From a virus: a stretch of 35,622 nt of DNA. This document shows, piece after piece, positions 13,933 through 22,858 of the stretch. The DNA is taken from positions 1 through 35,622 of the IMG/VR virus record IMGVR_UViG_3300028419_000011. One strand, given 5' to 3'. The notes beneath the pieces were generated by a model. The model ran no database searches and was not told the DNA's origin. It was given only the letters and a program-made list of their open reading frames with translations. Position 1 is the first letter of the stretch; each line of letters opens with the position of its first letter. The translations under genes and the position numbers were made by a program.

Positions 13933-15493
13933 ACCTTTACAAGCTGCATCAATCGTAGCCCCCGGTTTTTTTGGTCTTAATACTCAAGAGGCTGGTGTAA
14001 CACTAGAAGCTGGCTTTGCCTTACAAGCTGACAACTGTGTAATAGATAAGTATGGTCGGTTAGGTAGTCGTAAAGGTTGGGCGTACCGTACAACTCAATT
14101 GGGCGGTGTTGATAATGCTAACGATGGTGTTAATTTATTAGGCACTCACATCTCTTTAGATTTATCTGGTGTTAAAAGAAACTTGTCTTGGAACGCCACT
14201 ACATTTTATAAAGGTTATAGCAATTTAACAGCTATTACTCCTAGTACAACAGATACTATCTCTGCTGGTAACTGGACTGCTGCCAGCCTTAATGACAGAA
14301 CTTACTTCTTTCAACGAGGTTACAAGCCTTTAGTATATACAAACGAGACTACTACAGATGAGTTTAAGTCTATAGACACTTTTACTGGGTATGATGGTAC
14401 ACCACCACAGGCTAACATAGTTATGTCTGCATACGGGCGTTTATGGGCTGCTGATACTAACTCTAATAAAACAGTAGTTTACTTTTCTGACCTGTTAGAT
14501 GGTACTAAATGGGGTTCAGGTAGTGCTGGTCAACTAAACATAGCTGGTACGTTTGCTAAGAACAGTGATGTTATTACTGGGTTAGGCGCACATAACGGTT
14601 TCTTAGTAGTATTCTGTAAGAACTCTATCATGTTGTTTCAAGATAGAGATAGTTTTGAGGCGAGCTTCGATGTTACTACACTCTCTCTAGTAGAGACTAT
14701 TGAAGGTATTGGTTGCATATCTCACAACACTATACAGAATGTTGGCGATGATATTATGTTCTTATCATCTACAGGTGTTAGGTCTTTAGGTAGAACTATA
14801 CAAGAGAAGTCACAACCATTAAGAGATTTATCTAAAAACGTACGTGATGATTTGATTACGTTTGTAGAGAATGAAGGTACAGACACAAACATTAAAGCTG
14901 TGTACTGTCCTAACTTTGCTTTCTATTTACTTTACTTTCCTAGTGCTAGTGTTGCTTACGCTTTTGATACCAGAAGTCCTTTACAAGATGGCTCTCTTAG
15001 AATTACTAAGTGGATAGAAATAACTCATACTAACTTTGTTTATGATTCTGATGAACGCAAGTTACTATTCTGCCAAGCTAATGGTTTAGCTGAATACTTT
15101 GGTTCTCAGGATAATGGTAGTGCATTTAACTTTAAGTATTACACTAACTACTTTGACTTAGGTAATAGTAATATAGCTAAGATAGCTAAAAGGTTGTGTG
15201 TAACATTGATTGCACCAGATAACCAAACATTCGTAACTAAACTAGGCTTTGACTACTCTACTAAATACTTTAGCTACCCTTACGTTATTGAAGGAGAGGG
15301 TACACCCTACTACTTTGGTGAGGATGAATATACAGTAGCGGAGTACACTGGGGGTATTAGTATTAGAACTATAAGTAACCCTGTTGGCGGTAGTGGTACA
15401 GTTATTCAAGGTGGTTTTGAAGCAGAGATAAATGGTGCGCCACTCAGTATTCAAAGACTTGATGTATTTATTAAATCTGGAAGAACACAATAA
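13925..15493 (+). CDS. Tail tubular protein B / nozzle
   Basis: The 522-aa protein opens with SIVAPGFFGLNTQEAGVTLE, then DNCVIDKYGRLGSRKGW, a signature of podovirus nozzle and P22 gp10-type tail proteins (PGF-GLN ... N-V-D--G-L--R-G). The rest is beta-rich, as expected of a beta-propeller-based hexameric tail tube. It is shorter than T7 gp12. It would bind below the adaptor and form the DNA exit channel that docks with fibres. It starts 8 bases inside the previous gene. Confidence 0.82.
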   Translation: MAKPLQAASIVAPGFFGLNTQEAGVTLEAGFALQADNCVIDKYGRLGSRKGWAYRTTQLGGVDNANDGVNLLGTHISLDLSGVKRNLSWNATTFYKGYSNLTAITPSTTDTISAGNWTAASLNDRTYFFQRGYKPLVYTNETTTDEFKSIDTFTGYDGTPPQANIVMSAYGRLWAADTNSNKTVVYFSDLLDGTKWGSGSAGQLNIAGTFAKNSDVITGLGAHNGFLVVFCKNSIMLFQDRDSFEASFDVTTLSLVETIEGIGCISHNTIQNVGDDIMFLSSTGVRSLGRTIQEKSQPLRDLSKNVRDDLITFVENEGTDTNIKAVYCPNFAFYLLYFPSASVAYAFDTRSPLQDGSLRITKWIEITHTNFVYDSDERKLLFCQANGLAEYFGSQDNGSAFNFKYYTNYFDLGNSNIAKIAKRLCVTLIAPDNQTFVTKLGFDYSTKYFSYPYVIEGEGTPYYFGEDEYTVAEYTGGISIRTISNPVGGSGTVIQGGFEAEINGAPLSIQRLDVFIKSGRTQ

Positions 15494-15507
15494 AGGTATT
15501 ATAAGAT

Positions 15508-16218
15508 ATGAGTAATTATGTAAAAGCCACAGACTTTGCTTCTAAGGATGCCTTATTGACTGGCGACCCTTTAAAGATTGTAAGTGGTACAGAAATCAAT
15601 GATGAGTATAACGCTATTCAAACTGCTGTTAATAGTAAAGCAGATATAAATAGCCCTACTTTAACTGGAGTACCTTCTGCTCCCAATGCTGGTGCAGGCA
15701 CTAACACAACACAAATAGCTACTACTAATTTTGTGACTACTGCATTAAACAACTATTCTGCTGTAGTAGATGCTGCAATACTAGCAGCTAAACTAGCACT
15801 ATATCCAGTAGGTTCTATCTATACTAACGCTACTAACTCAACTAATCCAGCTACCTTATTAGGTTTTGGGACATGGACAGCATTTGGTGCAGGTAGAGTC
15901 CCTGTAGGCTTTGATGCTGGTAATACGTTATTTGATGCTGCTGAGGAGACTGGTGGTAGTGCTGATGCTGTTGTTGTTAGCCACACCCACACAGCTACAG
16001 TAACAGACCCCGGACACAGTCATAAACAAACTAATGATAATCTGACTGGTGTTGATAATGATTATTATGGAGCTGGTGCTAGGTATGTTGCAAATGGTCA
16101 GAACACCTCAACAGAGACAACAGGCATTACTGTAGCCAATAGCACAGAGGGCGTTAGTGGTACAGACCAAAACTACCAACCTTACATTACAGTGTATATG
16201 TGGAAGCGCACAGCCTAA
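15508..16218 (+). CDS. Collar/short-tail-fibre-type receptor-binding protein
   Basis: Of 236 aa, residues about 48-80 form a phage fibre repeat (SPTLTGVPSAPNAGAGTNTT, then IATTNFVTTALNNY). The region near 98-140 is YPVGSIYTNATNSTNPATLL, then GFGTWTAFGAGRVPVGFD, a tail-collar domain typical of short tail fibres. It is followed by VSHTHTATVTDPGHSHK, an HxH cluster that in related fibres (T4 gp12/gp37 type tips) binds metal ions. The C-terminus NYQPYITVYMWKRTA is the standard collar end. It would be a second receptor-binding protein besides the heptad-repeat fibre. It precedes the gp13-like gene. Confidence 0.8.
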   Translation: MSNYVKATDFASKDALLTGDPLKIVSGTEINDEYNAIQTAVNSKADINSPTLTGVPSAPNAGAGTNTTQIATTNFVTTALNNYSAVVDAAILAAKLALYPVGSIYTNATNSTNPATLLGFGTWTAFGAGRVPVGFDAGNTLFDAAEETGGSADAVVVSHTHTATVTDPGHSHKQTNDNLTGVDNDYYGAGARYVANGQNTSTETTGITVANSTEGVSGTDQNYQPYITVYMWKRTA

Positions 16219-16219
16219 T

Positions 16220-16645
16220 ATGAAAATTACACATTTCCCTAATCAAGAAGTAGACGTAGTTTGGCACAGAGTAAAAGAATACTTTGAAGGTTGTGCCGAA
16301 TATACTTACGGTAGGTTTACAGCTAATGATATTCGTAACGCTGTAAAGAAAAACCCTAACCAACAATTATGGATAGCTCACGAAGAAGATAAGATATTTG
16401 GTTTTGTTATTACAGAGCCTATGGAGTACCCACAGTTAAAGTCTCTTATTATGCACTTTACTGGTGGTACAGAATTAGAATTGTGGAAGGAAGATATGTT
16501 AAAGACTATACAAGGTTTTGCTTATTCAACTGGTTGTGACATTATTGAGTCGTTAGGACGTAATGGTTGGAGTAAAGTATTTAAAGATGATGGGTTTAAG
16601 TCCCGTTTTACATTTTATGAATTACCAGTACAGGAGATAGTATAA
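16220..16645 (+). CDS. T7 gp13-like / GNAT-fold-like protein
   Basis: I start at ATG 16220, two bases after the collar gene stop; an upstream frame inside the collar gene gives a longer open frame but overlaps its C-terminus. The 141-aa protein has IAHEEDKIFGFVITEPMEYP, a strand-helix run LKSLIMHFTGG, and FAYSTGCDIIESLGRNGWSK followed by FKDDGFKSRFTFYE. The pattern resembles GNAT-like phage proteins related to T7 gp13 (138 aa), and its place immediately before the internal virion proteins matches. Whether it acetylates anything is unknown; the GRNGWSK segment is a conserved feature of that group. The stop overlaps the next ATG by one base. Confidence 0.65.
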   Translation: MKITHFPNQEVDVVWHRVKEYFEGCAEYTYGRFTANDIRNAVKKNPNQQLWIAHEEDKIFGFVITEPMEYPQLKSLIMHFTGGTELELWKEDMLKTIQGFAYSTGCDIIESLGRNGWSKVFKDDGFKSRFTFYELPVQEIV

Positions 16646-17631
16646 TGGGTGGTGGTGGAAAAGGTGGTGGTGATAAACCAGAGATTGACCCTAGAGCAGC
16701 TCGGATGGCTCAGGATGCTGTATTTAAACCTTATACTTTAACGACTGGTGTAGGTAGTACAGAATACGATAAAAAAAATAATGCTTGGTCTACTACCTTA
16801 GACCCAACACTACAAGGGATTCAACAAGCAGGTTATGGTGGTGTGTCAGGACTTATGTCTCAAATTCCTGAAGCCTATGGAAGAGAGGCTGCACAGTTTT
16901 CATTTGATACAGATTTAGCAGGTCGTACCTCTGATATATTCAGAGAGCAGTCTGCATTACTAGAACCATCTTTTGCACAACAAAGACAACAACTACAATC
17001 AGACTTATTTGGTAGTGGTCGTATGGGGCTTATGCTTGCAGGAGAGTCTGCTGGAGCAGGTGCAGGTGGTATGGTAAACCCTGACGCATATGGTCTTGGT
17101 AGAGCACAATCTCAGACGTTAGCTAACCTAGCTGCCCAGTCAAGACAACAAGCACTTGGTGAACAGCAACAAGCGTATGGTATTGAGTCTGGTATCTTTG
17201 GCACTAATGAAGCAATGCAACAACAACGCGCTCAAAACCTACTCCTTGGCTCTACTGGTATGCTTGGGTTTGGTGAAGCTATTACTGCAAGAGAAGCAGA
17301 GCTTATGAAACTCGGTCTTACTGCTGAACAAGCAAGGGGTGCTGCATCTGCTCAAGGGGCTAGTGCATTTGCTCAAGGACAACAGGCTGCTGCTGCAATA
17401 GCACAAGCAACTCCTGAAGAGCCAGACTTACTAGGTCAAGTGTTAGAAGGTGCTGTAAGGGTGGGGGCTGCATACGCTACAGGTGGTATGTCTGAAGCTG
17501 CTCTAGCAGGTACTTCTGCCCTTTCTAGTGGTGGTGGTGGGTTTAACCCTGTTGGTGCATTTATGGGTACTGAGTATGGCACTAACTTTGGCAGTGAGCA
17601 ATCACGTATGCTTGCAGCACAAGACTTCTAG
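16645..17631 (+). CDS. Internal virion / DNA ejection protein (gp14-like position)
   Basis: The 328-aa protein starts with a glycine-rich MGGGGKGGG, has a Gln/Ala-rich helical middle (about residues 90-260), and ends with a small-residue segment VLEGAVRVGAAYATGGMSEA followed by a Gly/Ser tail. Landmarks include SFAQQRQQLQSDLFGSGRMG. Short Ala/Gln-rich proteins of this kind are ejected with the DNA and help form the channel across the cell envelope in T7-like phages. The call rests on composition, size and position as the first of three consecutive virion genes before alkB, not on clear sequence identity. Confidence 0.7.
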   Translation: MGGGGKGGGDKPEIDPRAARMAQDAVFKPYTLTTGVGSTEYDKKNNAWSTTLDPTLQGIQQAGYGGVSGLMSQIPEAYGREAAQFSFDTDLAGRTSDIFREQSALLEPSFAQQRQQLQSDLFGSGRMGLMLAGESAGAGAGGMVNPDAYGLGRAQSQTLANLAAQSRQQALGEQQQAYGIESGIFGTNEAMQQQRAQNLLLGSTGMLGFGEAITAREAELMKLGLTAEQARGAASAQGASAFAQGQQAAAAIAQATPEEPDLLGQVLEGAVRVGAAYATGGMSEAALAGTSALSSGGGGFNPVGAFMGTEYGTNFGSEQSRMLAAQDF

Positions 17632-17689
17632 TAAAAAGACATAACTAATAGTTTAAACAAATAAACACACATACATAGGGTATTATAAA

Positions 17690-18586
17690 ATGGCTGGACT
17701 ATTTGATTTTAAATCAGCAGAAGATATACTAAAGGAGAGGCAGGATGCAACTCGTAAAAATGTTATGGAAGCCTTTAACCAACCGGGGCAATATAAGGTT
17801 AGGGGAGAGCGTGCAGCAAATGCCGTAGGTAAGGCTTTAGGCTTACTTGGTGGTAAGTTATTTGCAGATAGTCCAGAAGAACAAGTGGCTGGACAAATGC
17901 AAAGAGCTAATCAACTTGCACAATCTTTAAAGCCTGTAGAGGGAGAGTCACAATCCCAGTTCTATAATAGAATAGCAGTAAGTTTTAATGATAATGGCTA
18001 CTCTCAAAACGCTTTAAGGGCTCTGTCACTAGCTAAACAGGCAGAGGAGGCTGAGGCTAAAGAAGCTCAGAGACTGAAGGAGCGAGGTGAGTTGTCCGCT
18101 TTCCAAAAAGCACAGATTGATAACCAAGAAGCTAGGATTAAACTGGCACGGGACGAATTGAACCTTTTTAATCCCGGAGGAGGAGCAACCCCACCATCAG
18201 CAAATAACTCATATAAACCCGGAGACGTAATTACAAATGCTGAAGGTAAACAAGTCGTGGTACAACCAAATGGAAGTCTTCTTCCTTTAGCGGTGTCTAG
18301 TGCTCAGGAAGAAGTAGCAGGGCAAGGGTATACTCACGAACCTAGTCAGTTTGATAAAACCCTAGATTTTCTTTATAGTCCTTTTAAAGGTTTGGGAGAG
18401 GCTATGGATAGTCGGGAAAGGGTTGGTCAAGTACAAATGGTTTCAAGGGCTTTAGAAAAGAAGAGTTATAGAGATAGAGATATAGATGCTATGAGAGATT
18501 TAGTCAAACTTCCACAAGAAGAAAGTGGGCTAACAAAAGCAGAGTATAATAAAGCTACAGTGTTAGTAACAGCTAACCCAGAATAA
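17690..18586 (+). CDS. Internal virion protein (gp15-like position)
   Basis: The 298-aa protein is helical, charged and Gln-rich, with MAGLFDFKSAEDILKERQDA at the start and LRALSLAKQAEEAEAKEAQR near the middle. A Pro/Gly linker near residues 165-185 separates it from a more globular C-terminal third. It is a soluble protein with no cysteine and no membrane segment. Its place between the gp14-like protein and the giant internal protein matches T7 gene 15, although T7 gp15 is much larger (about 750 aa). Identity is by synteny. Confidence 0.6.
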   Translation: MAGLFDFKSAEDILKERQDATRKNVMEAFNQPGQYKVRGERAANAVGKALGLLGGKLFADSPEEQVAGQMQRANQLAQSLKPVEGESQSQFYNRIAVSFNDNGYSQNALRALSLAKQAEEAEAKEAQRLKERGELSAFQKAQIDNQEARIKLARDELNLFNPGGGATPPSANNSYKPGDVITNAEGKQVVVQPNGSLLPLAVSSAQEEVAGQGYTHEPSQFDKTLDFLYSPFKGLGEAMDSRERVGQVQMVSRALEKKSYRDRDIDAMRDLVKLPQEESGLTKAEYNKATVLVTANPE

Positions 18587-18598
18587 GAAGGGTATTAA

Positions 18599-21500
18599 AT
18601 GGTATATTCTTATACACAAGAAGAAATTGATGCAGCATTTGGTAATATAAGTACACCTACAGAAACACCCCAAGATGGTACATTTAGTTATACTCAAGAA
18701 GAGTTTGACCAAGCCTTTAGTCCTTCTGGGGGAGACATAGCAACAGGACTTCTTGCTGAATTAGGTGTAGCTACTGGTGGACAGATGGGGGCAATCGCAG
18801 CGGGGGCAGCTATAGGTGGACCTGTAGGTGCGGGTGTAGCTATTGCAGGTACTTTTGGGGCTGGGTTTCTAGGTAGTTTGGTTGCTCAAGAGATAGAGGG
18901 TGGAGAGACTTCTATTGGTAGGGCAACAGCAGGTGGCTTCTTAAACTTTGTAAAAGGTAGTAAATTACTAGAGGGTGTTAATGCTAGTACAAAGATTACT
19001 CCAGAATTAGTAAGGCAAGTAGCAGCATCAGAAGCTAAACGTGGTGCTGCTTTCGGTGCTGGAGAATCTACAGTTGCATCTTTAATAGATACAGGACAAC
19101 TACCAGACGCAGAAAGATTTTTAATGAGTGCTGCTGCTGGTACTATCTTTGGTGGTGGTTTAGGAGCAATTCTACCTAAGGCTACTAAGAGCTTAAGTAA
19201 GTTTGCTGGCAAGACTCCTGATGAGATAGACTTAGATATTACCAATGGTAAGATAACAGAAGAAGATGTAAATGACGTAGAAGAGTTAAACCAACTAGAG
19301 TTATTTAGTGCTGAAGATACCTCTTTGATTGATGCCTACGAACCACGCAAAGTAGAACCTACTACTGAAAAACCAACATTAGAAAAAGAATCTATTACAA
19401 CAGTAGAAGATTACATAAGAAGAAATAGAAGGTTACAACAGAAGATAAAAGACGATGAGGTTAAAGCAGAGTTTGAGGAGAGTAGTAAACTAAAAGATGT
19501 TGACTTTTTTTCTTCTGAGGTTGCTCCAGAAGTTAAGGTTAGGGTTAGTGAAGTAGCAGATACAGTTGCTCAAAAAGAAGCTAACAAAATTCTTGCTGAT
19601 GCTACAAACACAGAAGGTAGCCTCTTCCAAAAAGCCCTTTCTTATTTAGTTCCTAGTAGGATAACTGGACAAGGTGTTCATAATGAAATCTTCCAAGCTA
19701 ATAAAGAGTTATCTGCTGTAAGGGATAGTGCTAGTAAGTTTGCTAGAAACATAACTGAACACTTAGAGCAAAACCCACAAGATGCTGCATTTGTAAATAG
19801 GTTCTTAGTAACAAGAACTATAGAGCCTGAATACTCTAACACTAGATTATCTGCCACTCTTAAAATGTTTGACAAGGAGCTTACTAACCTACAGAAAAAA
19901 TTAGTAAATCAACTTAGTACAGAAAGATTTAATCATTTAGATGTCCAAGAACAAAATGCTTTATTGCGTACTGTTTCAGAGTCTATACTTAAGCCAGAGC
20001 AAAGCTATGTTACTAGGGAGTATAGGGCGTTTATAGATAAGGGCTTTAAGTTTGATGCTAAACAAAAAGAATTAGCTCGTAAAGAGTTGATACAAAAATA
20101 CCTTATTGACAATCCAAAAGAGTCTTTAGAAAAAGCGGAGGCGTTTGCTAATGCAAGACTAAGGACTTTAATAAATGAGTCTAACAGGGCTAGAGGGCTT
20201 GGTGGTAATACCAGAGACAATATCTCAAGACCTAACAATGGAGTAATTAGATTTAAGGAAGATTTAGGCGTAGAAGAAAGAAAGTTTTTAGGTGAGGTAA
20301 TAGACCCAGCAGAGCGTATCAGGGGTAGTTTAGAGGGTGTTGGTAAACTTGTATATAGAAATCAAGTTGATATAAATACTGTAGACCAACTTAAAAAACT
20401 AGGACTACTATCAGATAACCCAGTTAATGATAACACTTACGTTAAGTTAGAATTACCTAGTGGTGTTGTCACAAAAGGCTATGTACCTAACGTAGTTCAA
20501 GCTGCTCTCAATAGGTCTTTTGCATCTGGTTCTTTAGATGATAGTGCAGACGTTACTTCTAGTTTAGTAAGAGATTTATTTTACTCTGCTATTGGTGCAT
20601 CAAAAGCTGTTAAGGTTATTCTTAACCCACCATCGTATGCTGTTAATGCTTATGGTGCTATGACTACAATGTTGGGTATGGGTATGAACCCCTTTTCTAA
20701 AGGTACTGCCAGAGGTTTAAGGTATGCTGCATCTGAGTATAGTTGGCTAGAGAAAAAACTAACTGGCGATACTGAGTTGGGTGTTAAAGAATTGTATCTA
20801 GCTAGAGATGAAATGAAGAAGTATGGTTTAGGTCCTGCTAACGTACTAGAATCTGATATTAGAGATACATTAAACCAAGGCTATTTCTCAAAAAAGTTAA
20901 GTAATATATTTGACCCACTTAGTAAAGCGTACTCCGCTACAGATACAGCAGCTAGGTTTGGTGTATGGACTCACAACCAACAAAGACTTTCTAAAATGTT
21001 TCCTCAAGCTAGTAGAGAACAAATTAAAAGGTCTGCTGCTCAACTTACAAATGACACCTTCCAGAACTACGAGAAGTTAAGCCCTATTGTAAGGGCTGCT
21101 CAAAGGATTGGGGTATTCCCACAGTTCGTAGCCTTTACAGCAGAGTTCTCTAGGAACATATATAACCAAGTAAGGTTTGCTAAACAAATGGCTACAGGTA
21201 AGTTTGGTCAAGAGCTTGGGCTAGATGTATCTAAGGCTAATCAGAAAGCTATGCAAGCAGAGGGTGTAACTAGGTTAGTAGCTTTATCTGGAGTAGTAGC
21301 AGGTACAGAGGCTATGAGACAAGGTTACAACTCTATGAATAATGTAGATGCTGAGACAGAAGCTATGCTTAAAGAGACTGCTGTTGCAGACTTTGATAAG
21401 AACAAGTCTTTGTTGTTTACGTACGACCCAGAAACAAAGGAAGGTTCTTACGCCAATATGTCTTACATTGTACCTCATGCTATTATATCTGAGGTGATGT

Positions 21501-22438
21501 CATCTGCCTTTAAAGATGAACCTTTATCTAACCTAACAGGTATTTTTGTAGACCAGTTTGTAGGTGAGGGTAACTTTGTAGGTCTTAGTGCTTATAGGGC
21601 TATAGATAATAGGGATGCTTACGGTAAGACTATTTCTGATGACCCTGACCAAATGGAGAGCTTTAAAAACCAGCTAGTCTACTTTGTAAATGAAACATTT
21701 AAACCGGGTGCAGTTAGAGAAGGTAATAAGATAGTAGACTCTTTAGTAAGTGATGACCCAAGATACAACTTTGCTGAAATTATGAAGAGGCAGTTAGGTA
21801 ATCGTATAGTAAAGTTTAATGTAAATGACCAAGTAAGGCACAAGATAAGGCATGACTCTAAAGCTATGCGTAACTTAAAAAGTGATTACACTACTGCAAG
21901 AGACTATGATAAGGACTTAACACCTGAAGCATTAGCTAAAGTGTATAAAGATTCTAACGAAGTAAGGGCAAGAGTCTTTGAGCAACTTTCCTCTAAAGAT
22001 GAGAGTTTAAGAAGGTTGGGTTATACAGAGGAAGAAAGAATAGAAGTTTTAAAAGAGGGTGGTATATCTTCTAAAGATATTATTGGCTTATTAGATAGGC
22101 AGTATGTACCAATACCTATCAACAGGGCAGAGTCTACTTCAGAGTTGTTTGATAACTCTATAGCTGGATTACCTAGGGCACAACAAATAAGTAAGATGAG
22201 AGAAGTGTCACAAGGTAATCCATTAGTATTTAAGAAACTAGTTACAGAGTTTAAACGTAGAATAAAAGAAAGTAGGCTTAACCTAGATAGCAGAGATAAG
22301 TTAATTAAAAACTTAAGTGTTAGTGATAGAGCTGACATGATTATGGATAATCCATCTTTATTACAAGAGTTTTATAGAAAGGGTTTGATAAGTAAATCTG
22401 TAATACTAGAACTAAAAGCAAGAGGGTTTAGACAATAA
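18599..22438 (+). CDS. Giant internal virion / ejection protein (1279 aa, gp16-like)
   Basis: This is the longest gene. Residues 1-45 hold two copies of YTQEE-(I/F)-D-A (from residues 5 and 31). Residues about 48-100 form a small-residue membrane-active stretch (GGQMGAIAAGAAIGG and on). The rest is largely helical with many charged coils, as in T7 gp16 (1318 aa), which enters the cell and drives DNA translocation. I see no lytic transglycosylase motif at the N-terminus, unlike T7 gp16, so murein cleavage may be supplied by the GH108 lysozyme, which carries the same N-terminal motif. Arginine codons are mainly AGA/AGG. The gene starts 13 bases after the previous stop with a GAAGGG ribosome-binding site. 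Confidence 0.8.
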   Translation: MVYSYTQEEIDAAFGNISTPTETPQDGTFSYTQEEFDQAFSPSGGDIATGLLAELGVATGGQMGAIAAGAAIGGPVGAGVAIAGTFGAGFLGSLVAQEIEGGETSIGRATAGGFLNFVKGSKLLEGVNASTKITPELVRQVAASEAKRGAAFGAGESTVASLIDTGQLPDAERFLMSAAAGTIFGGGLGAILPKATKSLSKFAGKTPDEIDLDITNGKITEEDVNDVEELNQLELFSAEDTSLIDAYEPRKVEPTTEKPTLEKESITTVEDYIRRNRRLQQKIKDDEVKAEFEESSKLKDVDFFSSEVAPEVKVRVSEVADTVAQKEANKILADATNTEGSLFQKALSYLVPSRITGQGVHNEIFQANKELSAVRDSASKFARNITEHLEQNPQDAAFVNRFLVTRTIEPEYSNTRLSATLKMFDKELTNLQKKLVNQLSTERFNHLDVQEQNALLRTVSESILKPEQSYVTREYRAFIDKGFKFDAKQKELARKELIQKYLIDNPKESLEKAEAFANARLRTLINESNRARGLGGNTRDNISRPNNGVIRFKEDLGVEERKFLGEVIDPAERIRGSLEGVGKLVYRNQVDINTVDQLKKLGLLSDNPVNDNTYVKLELPSGVVTKGYVPNVVQAALNRSFASGSLDDSADVTSSLVRDLFYSAIGASKAVKVILNPPSYAVNAYGAMTTMLGMGMNPFSKGTARGLRYAASEYSWLEKKLTGDTELGVKELYLARDEMKKYGLGPANVLESDIRDTLNQGYFSKKLSNIFDPLSKAYSATDTAARFGVWTHNQQRLSKMFPQASREQIKRSAAQLTNDTFQNYEKLSPIVRAAQRIGVFPQFVAFTAEFSRNIYNQVRFAKQMATGKFGQELGLDVSKANQKAMQAEGVTRLVALSGVVAGTEAMRQGYNSMNNVDAETEAMLKETAVADFDKNKSLLFTYDPETKEGSYANMSYIVPHAIISEVMSSAFKDEPLSNLTGIFVDQFVGEGNFVGLSAYRAIDNRDAYGKTISDDPDQMESFKNQLVYFVNETFKPGAVREGNKIVDSLVSDDPRYNFAEIMKRQLGNRIVKFNVNDQVRHKIRHDSKAMRNLKSDYTTARDYDKDLTPEALAKVYKDSNEVRARVFEQLSSKDESLRRLGYTEEERIEVLKEGGISSKDIIGLLDRQYVPIPINRAESTSELFDNSIAGLPRAQQISKMREVSQGNPLVFKKLVTEFKRRIKESRLNLDSRDKLIKNLSVSDRADMIMDNPSLLQEFYRKGLISKSVILELKARGFRQ

Positions 22439-22439
22439 T

Positions 22440-22724
22440 ATGGCAACTAAGAAAGATAGTAAGCTAAGTAGGATAGGTGTATCAGGTTATAACAAACCTA
22501 AACGTACACCTAATCATCCTACAAAGTCTCATGTGGTTGTAGCCAAGGAAGGCGACAAAACTAAGACCATCAGGTTTGGTCAGCAAGGAGTAAGTGGTGC
22601 AGGTAAGAGTCCTAAGACTGCTGCTGAGAAAGCTAGGAAGAAGTCGTTCAAGGCTAGACACGCTAAGAACATTAGTAAAGGTAAGATGAGTGCAGCCTAC
22701 TGGGCTGATAAAGTTAAATGGTGA
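22440..22724 (+). CDS. Basic conserved phage protein (94 aa)
   Basis: The protein is Lys/Arg-rich: KLSRIGVSGYNKPKRTPNHP, then KSHVVVAKEGDKTKTIRFGQ, and near the C-terminus SFKARHAKNISKGKMSAAYW followed by ADKVKW. This strongly patterned sequence is shared by many tailed phages, but its function is unknown to me. The charge suggests binding to nucleic acid. It begins one base after the giant internal virion gene and precedes a 32-aa Lys-rich gene and alkB. Confidence 0.75.
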   Translation: MATKKDSKLSRIGVSGYNKPKRTPNHPTKSHVVVAKEGDKTKTIRFGQQGVSGAGKSPKTAAEKARKKSFKARHAKNISKGKMSAAYWADKVKW

Positions 22725-22741
22725 TAGGAGGAAATAAATAA

Positions 22742-22840
22742 ATGCCAATGGTAAAAGGTAAGAAGTACCCTTATACAGCAGCAGGTAAGAAAGCTGCAAA
22801 GAAAGCTGCAAAGAAAGGGTCTACTAAAAAACGTAAATAA
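22742..22840 (+). CDS. Very small Lys/Ala-rich protein (32 aa)
   Basis: An ATG at 22742 is preceded by AGGAGG (22728-22733), the best ribosome-binding site in the region, eight bases away. The product MPMVKGKKYPYTAAGKKAAK continues with AKKAAKKGSTKKRK. Similar tiny Lys/Ala-rich proteins occur in virion regions of marine phages. Its charge suggests DNA compaction in the head or binding to nucleic acid, which is inference. It is too short to be called by length alone, so the call rests on the ribosome-binding site and composition. Confidence 0.65.
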   Translation: MPMVKGKKYPYTAAGKKAAKKAAKKGSTKKRK

Positions 22841-22858
22841 ATTTAAAGGTAATATATC

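Noticed and set aside
16157-16219. N-terminal extension of the gp13-like protein
   Set aside because: It overlaps the conserved C-terminus of the collar fibre; ATG 16220 just after its stop is the better start.
22013-22060. GYTEEERIEVLKEGG in the giant protein as a further copy of the YTQE motif
   Set aside because: It lacks the Gln and the paired arrangement, and it sits near the C-terminus in a helical region; similarity is probably by chance.
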